DNA of 64,000 nt from Eleusine coracana subsp. coracana (taxonomy: Eukaryota > Streptophyta > Magnoliopsida > Poales > Poaceae). Under the pieces are notes generated by a model. That model worked only from the letters and a program-made list of their open reading frames with translations, searched no databases and was not told the origin of the DNA. Numbering within the stretch: position 1 is the stretch's first letter; every line of letters begins with the position of its first letter. Location of the stretch: contig CM064425.1 of the NCBI GenBank assembly GCA_032690845.1, positions 38,342,240 through 38,406,239 on the forward strand, given 5' to 3'. Of the stretch, positions 45,586 through 54,152 are shown in pieces. A program made the translations under genes and the position numbers.

Positions 45586-45618
45586 GCCGATCGGCTCCGG
45601 TGTCGCGCCGATCGGCGC
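45586..45618. repeat. Palindrome module in the third ORF (pair)
   Basis: GCCGATCGGCTC (45586-45597), 9 nt, GCCGATCGGCGC (45607-45618). Translated as CADRRDTGADRHD. Confidence 0.95.
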
Positions 45619-46424
45619 AGCCAACAGCTTCCTTCATATACTCATCTAACTGCTGTAGATTACGCTCACGGATCACCTTATTCTGCTGCCTTCGTAAAAT
45701 CTCATCATTAATCTCCTTAGGTGTCCTTCCTCCAGGAACTGCACGACAGCCATCATCATATATCAAATCTCTAGGTATGAAAGTTGGATCTTCTGCCAAT
45801 TGGAGTTCCACCTTGCGTTGAAGATCTTTAGCACAAAAGAAACACTTGCAACCCTCAATACAACTGTTCCTATGAATCTTATTTCCTTGAAAACTTTCCA
45901 ATCGGTAAGAACCTTGGGAAAGGATTCGTCCCTTCTAGCTTGAAGATTCGTCTCCACATCCTGCTGGTACATAGCTTCTTCGACTTCCTCTCGCAGCTTG
46001 AGTTCATACTTGGCGGCAATGTCATGTTCACCATAAAGTCGGCACCTATGAATTGTGAGGGTGCTTTCTTCATCTAGCTCTTCCTTCTCTTACTCAGACA
46101 ATGATCTTTCAAAAGATAGGAAATCCTCATACGACAAGGGCGTAACAAGATCAAGAAGACTTTCCATGGTATACCTTTGAGAAACTACTTCACTTTCAAT
46201 AGGTGCTACAGATTTTCCTTTGCGCACCAATACTCTTTTCATCATCTGCTGAAGTTTATTGTCCATCTTCACCTTGTCGGCGTTCCACGCGTCAGCTTTG
46301 CTTTTCTTCATGAATTTCTTTCGCAGATCTGACCAGACGAGGGGATCATCTTGTGTTGGTGTCAACACTTCGTCGACTTCTTCCCAGGGCCAATTTGCAA
46401 AGGGCGGAGGAGATCCGCCGCCGA

Positions 46425-46478
46425 GCCGATCGGCTCCAGAGTCGCGCCGATCGACACAGGGGTCGCGTCGATCGGTGC
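46425..46478. repeat. Palindrome module in the third ORF (triplet)
   Basis: GCCGATCGGCTC (46425), GCCGATCGACAC (46446) and GTCGATCGGTGC (46467): exact 21-bp period, 9-nt spacers. Translated as a 7-residue repeat (TDRRDPCVDRRDSGADR). Confidence 0.95.
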
Positions 46479-46699
46479 CGCCTTGGTTTCTGCCTGATGC
46501 GCCGCCTTCCATCGCTTCTGCTCTTAGGGTTTGTTCTGGTGACGATGTAATACGAGTTGATTTGTGGGTTTGCTGTCACCTCATATTTATATCCCTTGAT
46601 TTCCAATTGGACTAGGACTCTTTCTCTTATTCGTGGAATTTAACAAGTCTTAAAAAGGCAAGGTCCAAAACCGAGTCAAAACAAAAAGGACTCTGCCGC

Positions 46700-46751
46700 G
46701 CCGATCGGTGCAGGGCAGCGCCCATCGGCGCAGCGTCGCGCCGATCTGCGT
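46700..46751. repeat. Palindrome module between pol and the third ORF (triplet)
   Basis: GCCGATCGGTGC (46700), GCCCATCGGCGC (46720) and GCCGATCTGCGT (46740). Here the spacers are 8 nt and the period is 20 bp. Confidence 0.88.
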
Positions 46752-46843
46752 GGTACACTAAATCGTCAAAAAAAGAAAAACCACAGAAATTAAAATACAT
46801 ACAAGCTTTTGTTTTATGTCGTTAAGCTCGACCACACGGGGTA

Positions 46844-49501
46844 CTAAGCAGTGAAATACACATCAAAAGATTTTAATTCAAATGTATCGGGTTCTAGGTA
46901 TACCTTTAGACATTGTCCGTTCACTGTGTACTTGTTTCTCTTGCCATCCATTATGATTACCGCTCCCGAAGATAACACCGTATTAACGAGATAAGGTCCC
47001 TCCCATTTGTTTCGCAGTTTGCCTTTACCAAATAATCTGAATCGCGAATTAAATAGGAGCACCCGATCTCCTTCCTTGAACTCCTTCTTCAAAAGCTTCT
47101 TATCGTACCACTTCTTTGTTTTCTCTTTGTATATAGCTGCATTCTCATATGCACGCAATCTCATCTCTTCCAATTCACTTATTTGTATCTTCCTTTTCAT
47201 GCCGGCAGCAGCAAGATTCAAATTCATCTCTTTTATAGCCCAATAAGCCTTATGTTCCAATTCCACCGGTAGGTGACACGATTTCCCATAGATGAATTGA
47301 TACGGTGTCATACCAATTGGTGTCTTGAATGCCATCCTATATGCCCATAACGCTCCATTAAGCTTCGTGGCCCAATCTTTTCCTTTCTTTGTAACAATCT
47401 TCTGCAGAATTCCCTTTAACTGCTTATTTGAAGTTTTTGCTTGTCCATTTGGCTGGGGATGGTAGGCTGTTCCAATTCTATGTTTAACTCCAGATTTGGT
47501 TAAAAACCTAGCAAATTCTCCTCCTGTAAAATGGGATCCTCCATCTGTAATTATTATCCTCGATACCCCGTATCTAGGAAATATCTGCTCCTGAAGTATA
47601 CTCCTTGATTCTCTTGTAGTGTTAGCCTTGCATGCCATTGCTTCGACCCATTTGGAGACATAATCAACGGCGACCAATATATACTCGAAACCATGAGAAT
47701 TCACAAAGGGTCCCATGAAATCCATACCCCAAACATCAAAGATATCGACTTGAAGATTGTACTTAAGAGGCATTGCATTCCTAGTGTTAACATTCCCTAT
47801 TCGTTGGCATTGAGCACATGTTGCAACATACCTTTTTGCATCTTCATGCATAGTAGGCCAATAGAATCCACTTGCCCATACCTTTGCCTGTGTTCTGAAG
47901 TAGCCATAATGTCCCCCATAATCCAAAGAATGACATTTTGCAAAAATTCTTGCTCTTTCTTCTCTGGGTACACATCTCCGTACTGCTCCGTACTCGCAAT
48001 ACCTATACAAGTATGGGTCGGCCCATATAAATTTTCTCATTTCACTCTTAACTCTTTTCCATGTGTTCTTGTTCATCAGATCTGTTTGTCCCTTGAAACC
48101 TTTGATAATATCCATCATCCAGTTCTCTCTATGATCAAATGCGGCAAATAACTGCTCTTGTCGCATTTCATCTCTTATTGGCTCAGTTGATGGTGATTTA
48201 AGATGAGATAAATGATCTGCTACAGAATTTTCTACTCCTTTCTTATCTCTTATCTCCAAATCAAATTCTTGCAGCATCAATACCCATTGCATTAACCGAG
48301 GCTTAGACTCCTTCTTTGAAACCAAGTATCTTATAGCAGCATGATCAGTATATACAATCACCTTAGAATTTAGAATGTAGGATCTAAACTTCTCAAAAGC
48401 AAATATAACAGTTAACATCTCTTTCTCAGTTGTTGTATAATTGATTTGCGCCTCATTAAAAGTTTTGCTAGCATAATAAATAGCATGCACTTTACCTTCC
48501 TTCCGTTGTCCAAGAATAGCTCCAACTGCATAGTCATTTGCATCACACATAATTTTAAAAGGTAGATTCCAATCAGGTGGCTGCATAACGGGCGCAGAGC
48601 ATAGAGCTTCCTTTAATCTCCTGAAGGCCAAGAGTCTTTTCTCATCCATAACAAATTCTGTATCTTGCTTTAACAATTCTCTCAGGGATTTAGCAATCTT
48701 CGAATAATCCTTAACAAATCTGCGATAGAAGTTGGCATGTCCAAGAAAACTCCTCAAAGTTGTAAGATCAGTAGGGGGAGGTAATTTCTCAACTGTAGAT
48801 ACCTTTGCCTTATCAACCTCTATCCCTCTTTTAGATATGACATGACCAAGTACTATCCCTTCTGTTACCATGAAGTGACACTTCTCCCAATTAAGAACTA
48901 AATCGCATTCAACACACCTTTTCAAAACCTTCTCCAAATTCTCCAAACAGCTATCAAAATCAGCACCATGTACGGAGAAGTCATCCATAAATACCTCTAT
49001 AATATCTTCTATGAATTCAGCGAATATTGCATTCATGAATCTTTGAAATGTTCCAGGCGCGTTGTAAAGACCAAATGGCATCCTTCTATATGCATATGTC
49101 CCAAAAGGGCAAGTAAAAGTAGTTTTCTGCTGATCTTCTGGTCTTATCGGTATTTGAAAGAAACCACTATATCCATCCAAATAACAAAAGTATGAATTCC
49201 TTGCTAATCTTTCAAGCATCTCAACGATGAACGGAAGAGGATAGTGATCTTTCTTCGTCACCTTGTTCAAAATTCTATAATCTATGCACATTCTCCATCC
49301 AGTTACAGTCCTTTGAGGGATCAACTCATTGTTTTCGTTAGGCACTACTGTCAATCCTCCTTTCTTGGGTACACAATGCACTGGGCTAACCCATTCACTA
49401 TTAGCAACAGGGTAGATCATACCTACATTAAGCAGCTTCAAAATCTCCTTTTTAATCACTGGCTTCATTGATTCCTTCAACCTTTGCATCCCTTCAACCA
49501 C
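46844..49501 (-). CDS. Element C pol: reverse transcriptase, RNase H, integrase
   Basis: Copies element RNA into DNA and inserts it. The 885-codon open frame has RT from its first residue (SEWVSPVHCVPKKGG, MCIDYRILNK, and FMDDF at about residue 172), RNase H at about 335-450 (YYASKTFNEAQ, YTDHAAIRYL), the integrase HHCC zinc region at about 535-575 (GHYGYF, CAQCQR), and the integrase core with WGMDFMG at about 610 and ITDGGSHF at about 672. The third acidic residue of the DDE triad is Lys (codon AAA at 47435-47437, NGQAKTSNK), which should abolish integration. The frame ends FTA at 46844. It is in frame with the protease ORF but separated by TAG (49717) and TAA (49505), so the start at 49501 is only where the open part begins. 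The domain order places it in Ty3/gypsy. Confidence 0.93.
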   Translation of the reverse strand: MVEGMQRLKESMKPVIKKEILKLLNVGMIYPVANSEWVSPVHCVPKKGGLTVVPNENNELIPQRTVTGWRMCIDYRILNKVTKKDHYPLPFIVEMLERLARNSYFCYLDGYSGFFQIPIRPEDQQKTTFTCPFGTYAYRRMPFGLYNAPGTFQRFMNAIFAEFIEDIIEVFMDDFSVHGADFDSCLENLEKVLKRCVECDLVLNWEKCHFMVTEGIVLGHVISKRGIEVDKAKVSTVEKLPPPTDLTTLRSFLGHANFYRRFVKDYSKIAKSLRELLKQDTEFVMDEKRLLAFRRLKEALCSAPVMQPPDWNLPFKIMCDANDYAVGAILGQRKEGKVHAIYYASKTFNEAQINYTTTEKEMLTVIFAFEKFRSYILNSKVIVYTDHAAIRYLVSKKESKPRLMQWVLMLQEFDLEIRDKKGVENSVADHLSHLKSPSTEPIRDEMRQEQLFAAFDHRENWMMDIIKGFKGQTDLMNKNTWKRVKSEMRKFIWADPYLYRYCEYGAVRRCVPREERARIFAKCHSLDYGGHYGYFRTQAKVWASGFYWPTMHEDAKRYVATCAQCQRIGNVNTRNAMPLKYNLQVDIFDVWGMDFMGPFVNSHGFEYILVAVDYVSKWVEAMACKANTTRESRSILQEQIFPRYGVSRIIITDGGSHFTGGEFARFLTKSGVKHRIGTAYHPQPNGQAKTSNKQLKGILQKIVTKKGKDWATKLNGALWAYRMAFKTPIGMTPYQFIYGKSCHLPVELEHKAYWAIKEMNLNLAAAGMKRKIQISELEEMRLRAYENAAIYKEKTKKWYDKKLLKKEFKEGDRVLLFNSRFRLFGKGKLRNKWEGPYLVNTVLSSGAVIIMDGKRNKYTVNGQCLKVYLEPDTFELKSFDVYFTA

Positions 49502-49787
49502 TGTTTAGTATTCTCCTCCAAGTTAATCTTGTGGGTGCAAAATGTAGGGCTGATTCCCTTGATGTCATCCAATGTGTAACCAATGGCCTTCTTATACCTT
49601 TTGAGCACAACAAGAAGCCTCTCTGTTTCTTCTTTCGTTAGGGCGTTGTTCACAATAACTGGATATGTTCTATTCTTTCCTAGATATTCACAGCGTAGCT
49701 CCTTCGGAAGTTCCTTCTATTCCACTTCTGGCGCTTCGTCTGGATCCAGCTCCCCGAGAGGTTCAAATTCGGGATTTTCCTGGTTGA

Positions 49788-49820
49788 GCCGATCGGTGCA
49801 AGGGTCACGTCGATCGGCGC
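49788..49820. repeat. Palindrome module in the protease-RT linker (pair 1)
   Basis: GCCGATCGGTGC (49788-49799), 9 nt, GTCGATCGGCGC (49809-49820). Confidence 0.95.
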
Positions 49821-49835
49821 TGCTAGTATGATTGA

Positions 49836-49868
49836 GCCGATCGGCGCAAGGGTTGCGTCGATCGACGC
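49836..49868. repeat. Palindrome module in the protease-RT linker (pair 2)
   Basis: GCCGATCGGCGC (49836-49847), 9 nt, GTCGATCGACGC (49857-49868). Offset from pair 1 is 48 bp, a multiple of three, with matching flanks (ttgag before, caagggt between). Confidence 0.95.
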
Positions 49869-50627
49869 TGGCAGTACACTTGTCAGTTTCACACATGATG
49901 TGGTCCAATGGGTCTCCCATATCCATCCCTATCCTCTCATCTTCCTCTGGACATCCAGAATAGCAAGAAGAGTCTTGATGAGACGGATCATTAAATTGAA
50001 ATTGCACTTCTTCCTCTCTCAGGTGTAGCGTGATTTGACCTTTCCCAGCATCCAGAACAGCTTGTACTAATCTTAAGAATGGCCTTCCCAGAATGATATC
50101 TTCAACCCCAGTTTCCTTATTGTCTAGAACGAAGAAATCTACCGGCATTGTTTTCGAGCTGATCTCAATTTCGACATTCTTGATCACTCCCAATGGCTTG
50201 GTTTTCCTACCATCCGCCATGATCAGCTCAAGTTCAGTCTCCATCAGCTGCTGTTGAGTTCCATAAGGCATGCTGATGAATGCATCATAAGTCATCAAGC
50301 TGACACGGGAGCCAAAGTCACACAAGGCTTTCAGAAATTTCTTTTCCCATATCTCACAGGGTATGTATGGTTCTTCTTTTTCCTCTTCAGTGACTCCTAC
50401 AGCATACACACCACATAATCCTTCGAAGGGGGATGGCTCAAAGCAACTGTCTAGCAATCTCTTCGCTTATTTCACCTCTGTTCCATCAAGCTCTATATCA
50501 TCCTTGTAAAGCTTCTCTAAAACTCTCCCAATAATCTCTTGATCGAAAACTTCCGACTTGAGGCGATTACTTGGGAAATTATACTCAATTCTGGCTTCGG
50601 AGGCGTCTTGCGGACTGAAGGATCTTC

Positions 50628-51695
50628 TCATATTAAGCATTCTTGCAAAAAATCAATGGGAATCCAATCCATCGACTCAAATTCGTCAAGTGGTTTAGCA
50701 TTCGCCAATGTTCTATCCCCCTTCGGTTTAGCAAAATTCCCTTCAAATTCCTTCAGTTGATTGTCCAGAATCGCAGCTTCTATCTTGGTATATTCCTTGC
50801 TACTTGGTGGAGTCGTCAGGGTGATCGGTTCTCCTGTTGTCGTGGCTGCGTCGATCGGCTCAGAGACTGCGCCAATCGGCGCACACGTCAGACCCACAAA
50901 GGTGAGTCCGACGGGCTCTATTTCTTCGAATTGTCCCGAAGTAATCATTGATCTGCTCTCGGACATCAAGATCTGTTCAGCTGGCGACTCTTCCTTCTTC
51001 ATAACATGTGGGCATTGCCGATTTGGTTCTAAATATTCTTTCCAATGCTTGTGCAAAGCTTCATTCTCGGCAATTTTGGCTAACAATTCGATCCCTACCT
51101 TGGCTGTTAATCTCAGAAAACTTTCTCCGGCCGATCCGTCCAAATGCATCCTCGATTCCTTGTTTATGGCCATGTAGAAGGTCTGAGCGCACATATTCTC
51201 ATCAGTGCCAAGGTCAGGTCCTTGTTTCAACAACGTTTGGAAACGCGTCCAGGCTTCCGCGAGAGATTGTTCATCTTCTTGTAAGAAGTTCACCACTTCC
51301 CTTCTCAACTTCTGCACCTTTGGCAAAGGAAAATAGTGGAGACAAAAATTTCCAACTAACTCACTCCACTTACCTTTTGCTTCTCGAGATGCTGCCTTGT
51401 GCCACTCTTTGGCTTTTCCTCCCAAAGAGAATGGGAAAAGCAGCCACCTATAAAGATCCCGAGGCACTCCTTCATGATGGAATGTTTGGCAAAGTGCCTC
51501 CAAATCTTGTAAGTGAGTATACGGGTTCTCCTCTTTCGCTCCAAAGAATTTGTTTGCTTCAGCCATACTAATTATAATGGGGTTCAACACGTACGAGGAG
51601 GCCGTGACCTTCTCATCTAAGGGTTGAGGCACCAGCACGTCTGGAGATGGTAGAGAAAGTTCCCTGAGCGTCCGAGAAGGTCCTGTCGTACTCAT
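50628..51695 (-). CDS. Element C gag
   Basis: Capsid/nucleocapsid protein of an Athila-like element. From MSTTGPSRTLRE (ATG 51695-51693), 355 codons are open to 50628. The gag core is at about residues 45-200: FFGAKEENPYTHLQDLEALC, LFPFSLGGKAKEW, NFCLHYFPL, FLQEDEQSLAEAW. The C-terminal part is acidic and holds one palindrome module read as CAPIGAVSEPIDAA. I see no zinc knuckle. The ATG lies about 95 bp inside the primer-binding site, as expected. After a stop at 50628-50630 the frame to the protease is interrupted several times, so full-length polyprotein is not made from this copy. Confidence 0.88.
   Translation of the reverse strand: MSTTGPSRTLRELSLPSPDVLVPQPLDEKVTASSYVLNPIIISMAEANKFFGAKEENPYTHLQDLEALCQTFHHEGVPRDLYRWLLFPFSLGGKAKEWHKAASREAKGKWSELVGNFCLHYFPLPKVQKLRREVVNFLQEDEQSLAEAWTRFQTLLKQGPDLGTDENMCAQTFYMAINKESRMHLDGSAGESFLRLTAKVGIELLAKIAENEALHKHWKEYLEPNRQCPHVMKKEESPAEQILMSESRSMITSGQFEEIEPVGLTFVGLTCAPIGAVSEPIDAATTTGEPITLTTPPSSKEYTKIEAAILDNQLKEFEGNFAKPKGDRTLANAKPLDEFESMDWIPIDFLQECLI
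50850..50882. repeat. Palindrome module in gag (pair)
   Basis: GTCGATCGGCTC (50850-50861), 9 nt, GCCAATCGGCGC (50871-50882). It is read in a different frame (PIGAVSEPIDA) from the modules in the linker. Confidence 0.9.
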
Positions 51696-51787
51696 CCTAA
51701 AATTCACACAAAACACAAAAAAGAAAATATCTAGAAAAGAGAGGATTAGACGTTAGTAAAATATTAATAGTAAAATAACTGGCTTGT

Positions 51788-51804
51788 TCCCGGCAACGAC
51801 GCCA
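51788..51804 (-). promoter_or_regulatory. Primer-binding site of element C (tRNA-Asp type)
   Basis: The plus strand reads tcccggcaacgacgcca, close to the 3' end of plant tRNA-Asp including CCA. It lies 11 nt inside the 5' LTR (from 51816). Confidence 0.8.
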
Positions 51805-52403
51805 GAAAAAGGGCTTGTTGGTCGTATCTACGCATCCACTTATATACCGTAAAAGGACGGTGTATAGTTGTAGCTCCTTTTCCCTCAGAGTATTCCAAGG
51901 TTATCGAATCCACAGGGAACGAGCGGAACTAATACTATCAAAAGGTTACTAACAGATTGCAATGGGTTGGTTGGTGTGAATGATGATGGTGAGAAAGTGG
52001 AAGGTGAATGTTATTGAAGAGGCAACAGAATAATGAAGGATTCTCTCCTTAAGATTGGTTCACTAGCATGCAACCTTATTCTTATCAACTCAAGTGATGA
52101 CTCTAATATTCTACAAGACATGGTGGTTTCATTCACCCCAGCTGTCACTATAGAGGCTATTAGCTCCCCACTGGTTTCTTGCACTATGTAATGGGCAGAA
52201 GTGTATTGGTCGATACACTAATAAAAAGGATAGATAGATGTGCAATAAGTTCATCACATAGATTAAATTCATCGAGAGAGTATCAACAAGCATGAGAGTT
52301 ACATGACCAGATCCCCGCACCAGAGAAGAGAATATGAGACTACTCACTCATCCTTCCTCTAGACATAGCAGAGGGGTGAGAAATAGCGCTGGAACGCGCC
52401 CGA

Positions 52404-52436
52404 GCCGATCGACGCAGGCGTTGCGCCGATCGGCGC
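52404..52436. repeat. Palindrome module, 5' LTR of C (pair, downstream of TATA)
   Basis: GCCGATCGACGC (52404-52415), 9 nt, GCCGATCGGCGC (52425-52436). Confidence 0.95.
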
Positions 52437-52569
52437 GACCTCCCTTCTGGTGGATCTCGTCGGTGTTGACGAACCTCTGCCGCCAATATCCTGGAACCCT
52501 AGTTTTAATAACTGGTTCTCACGATTGCCATCTCCCCTTTGGTCGTCCTTGGCTTTTGATAATTATCTT

Positions 52570-52578
52570 CCTTTTATA
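52570..52578 (-). promoter_or_regulatory. TATA box of element C 5' LTR
   Basis: TATAAAAGG on the minus strand, followed by GC-containing leader. Same position in both LTRs. Confidence 0.65.
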
Positions 52579-52679
52579 CTCGACGGGATTAGGTCAACTT
52601 CCACCGACTCTAACACATACGGGGCTGGGCCTACGTCTTTCCTGGACTGGATCATGTTTTAGTCAACTTTTCCTCTTGC

Positions 52680-52712
52680 GCCGATCGGCGCATGGGTCGC
52701 GCCGATCGGCGC
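52680..52712. repeat. Palindrome module, 5' LTR of C (pair, upstream of TATA)
   Basis: Two perfect GCCGATCGGCGC (52680-52691 and 52701-52712) separated by 9 nt, ending about 100 bp upstream of the TATA box. Confidence 0.97.
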
Positions 52713-53612
52713 GGCTCCGAATCTGGCCCATCTTCGTTACTCTTCAGCTCTTTATCCATAATTGCCCTGTTTTACACCTGTTTCCTGTGATTACATCCAA
52801 AATAGAACAACTACAAATATTTGCAAATATGGGGTTAATTGTTAGTCCAAACCACCAAATTAAGACGCAAAATATCCCTTTTTGGTAGATAAAATGGGCA
52901 TCTAGAAACCACCAATAAGGATGTAAATCGATTCGAGTCGCTGCCCCTCACAGTAACGAGTACCACTTGATCGCTGCTCTGGAGCGTAGTTGGAAGCTAT
53001 TAATATGATGAATGGGTTCAATACTATTGTTTGGAATTATTAATGTTTGTATTGCAACCATGATTGTTGTAGCTATAGTGTAAATTAAATTTATTATTCT
53101 GTACGACAACTTAACTTGATGCTAAAACTTGAACAATAAGGATTTACTCTTAGGATGGCTTTTTGGCAACATAAACCCTACCCTTAGTCTTTGCATGTCT
53201 AGGAGTCGGCTGTAGATGGCCATTTTGATGGGTCAATCTTGTTGAGTATTAGTTGCTCAGGGCATAGCTCTTTGTGGTTTTCAGATAATCAGGACGTCCA
53301 GTTCCCTAACTTTTTGGAACATTGAGTGGGAACCTTGCAGTCCATAGGAGGTGTACCTTATTGTTTATCGGTACAGTGTCATGGGCATGACACTTATCAA
53401 GACCGGATTTGATTCTTTTATCATCGTGAGAGGGCGATTGTATCTTAAGGTTGTTCATTGAACTATTTTCTCTATTGTTGAACTATTCCACTTCCGCACT
53501 TTTAAACTCTGATTTGTAACTTAAATTTAGATTTATGTAAAACTTTGCACTCTATCTATATTCTTGTTGCAACTATATTATTCTATCATGTGTTGTACTA
53601 TTGGGCATCACA

Positions 53613-54152
53613 GCGCGTGTTGACACCCGAGAAAGATCCTGAAACGGAATCGCCTCCGTGATAAGGCGGTTCTGATACATAAAACCAGAGAGTTAAAAGC
53701 AAAATGGACTCTACCTGCTTTATGGGCTCCGTAGAGTCACAACTTTATTATTAAGTTATTTATTTTATTTATCTTTTTTAAGATGCACTACATAATTGAA
53801 TTGAAAGGAAATAAACCTAAGCGCCTTTCTTTTTTTTTCTTTTTAAGCAAGGCAAGAATGCAAGAACTAACAACTCTAAACTAAGACGCAAGTTGGCATG
53901 AATGGAACTTAAAATGTGATACTTATAGAACTCCCCTACACTTAGGTTTTTGTATTACTTAGACACAATAAATCAAGTATGTATTGTTGCAGCCTTCTCG
54001 TAGTAGGTTCCTAACTTAAAGGGTTAATAACCAAAAATACCCGAAGACAAATATATCCTAAAAACATATTCTTGCAATTATTAAATAAGGAAAAAGAAAC
54101 GATAATGCAGGCCATCTCCCGATAGTGCTTTGTTTATAGTCAGAAGCTCGAC
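53613..54152. other. Non-coding stretch between LTR D and the hAT element
   Basis: AT-rich, no ORF or repeat recognised. It is probably element A internal DNA. Confidence 0.4.

Larger units (their letters stand above)
44925..46512 (-). pseudogene. Element C third ORF, downstream of pol (function unknown)
   Basis: Starts MEGGASGRNQGG at 46512 and ends at 44925. It lies after pol on the same strand, where Athila elements carry their env-position ORF. I see no signal peptide or membrane segment, so I do not call it env. Visible features: an N-terminal Asp/Arg-rich stretch encoded by a palindrome triplet, a Glu/Lys-rich helical part (REEVEEAMYQQDVE), Cys pairs (CKCFFCAKD and CCPVCRR) that may bind zinc, and a C-terminal Arg-rich helix. 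A stop at 46090-46092, a frameshift near 45890 and a break near 45413 disrupt it. Three palindrome modules fall inside it. Confidence 0.55.
49502..50457 (-). pseudogene. Element C protease and linker to RT
   Basis: The aspartic protease cuts the polyprotein. FLKALCDFGSRVSLM holds the catalytic D-x-G loop and DIILGRPFLRLV the late conserved region; 50457-49717 is open for 246 codons. The linker that follows has two palindrome modules, read as SVDRRNPCADRLN and SADRRDPCTDRLN. A TAG at 49717-49719 and a TAA at 49505-49507 separate it from RT. Upstream, towards gag, the frame is broken by stops between 50628 and 50457. The active site looks intact, but the polyprotein cannot be read through. Confidence 0.8.
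42437..52917 (-). mobile_element. Element C: Athila-like Ty3/gypsy retrotransposon with palindrome modules
   Basis: 10.5 kb, flanked by near-identical LTRs (42437-43517 and 51816-52917) and an imperfect 5-bp TSD (AGTAT / AGGAT), inserted in LTR D. Minus-strand order: 5' LTR, tRNA-Asp-type primer-binding site, gag, protease, a nearly intact RT-RNase H-integrase frame, a third ORF downstream of pol, polypurine tract, 3' LTR. The high LTR similarity makes it the youngest large insertion here. About 25 copies of a 12-bp palindrome run through it, in LTRs, spacers and ORFs. Confidence 0.9.
51816..52917 (-). repeat. Element C 5' LTR (1102 bp)
   Basis: The plus strand reads TGTTGGTCGTATC...AACCACCAATA. 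The minus-strand TATA box is at 52570-52578. It carries two palindrome pairs, one about 100 bp upstream of the TATA box and one downstream. Confidence 0.95.
39292..53612 (+). mobile_element. LTR D: chromovirus-like solo LTR split by element C
   Basis: Without element C this is about 3.8 kb (39292-42436 plus 52918-53612). It begins TATGACACCCAGGGTGTC and ends GGGCATCACA, which are mutually inverted-complementary ends of the type seen in Tekay/Del chromovirus LTRs. A GC-rich U3 (39750-40650) with a CT microsatellite and palindromes precedes a TATA box at 40691, giving plus orientation. 41680-41760 has the coding-like, acidic sequence common in such LTRs. No primer-binding site follows 53612 and no clean TSD was found, so solo status and exact ends are inferred. 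Confidence 0.55.

Noticed and set aside
44925..46512. Envelope gene of element C
   Set aside because: Position fits, but I see no signal peptide, transmembrane segment or cleavage site, so only a third ORF is claimed.
47007..47246. Plus-strand ORFs across element C pol
   Set aside because: Opposite-frame shadows of the 885-codon pol frame.
51788..51804. tRNA-Asp-like sequence as a tRNA gene (also at 60910-60926)
   Set aside because: Only the 3' end of the tRNA is matched, at LTR borders, which is the primer-binding site of the retrotransposon.
43025..52712. Palindrome clusters as a CRISPR-like array
   Set aside because: Spacers are 8-9 nt, units are palindromic and scattered over 10 kb of a plant retrotransposon; no cas genes.
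39287..53617. Target-site duplication for LTR D
   Set aside because: CAAAA on the left and GCGCG on the right do not match; ends or solo status remain uncertain.
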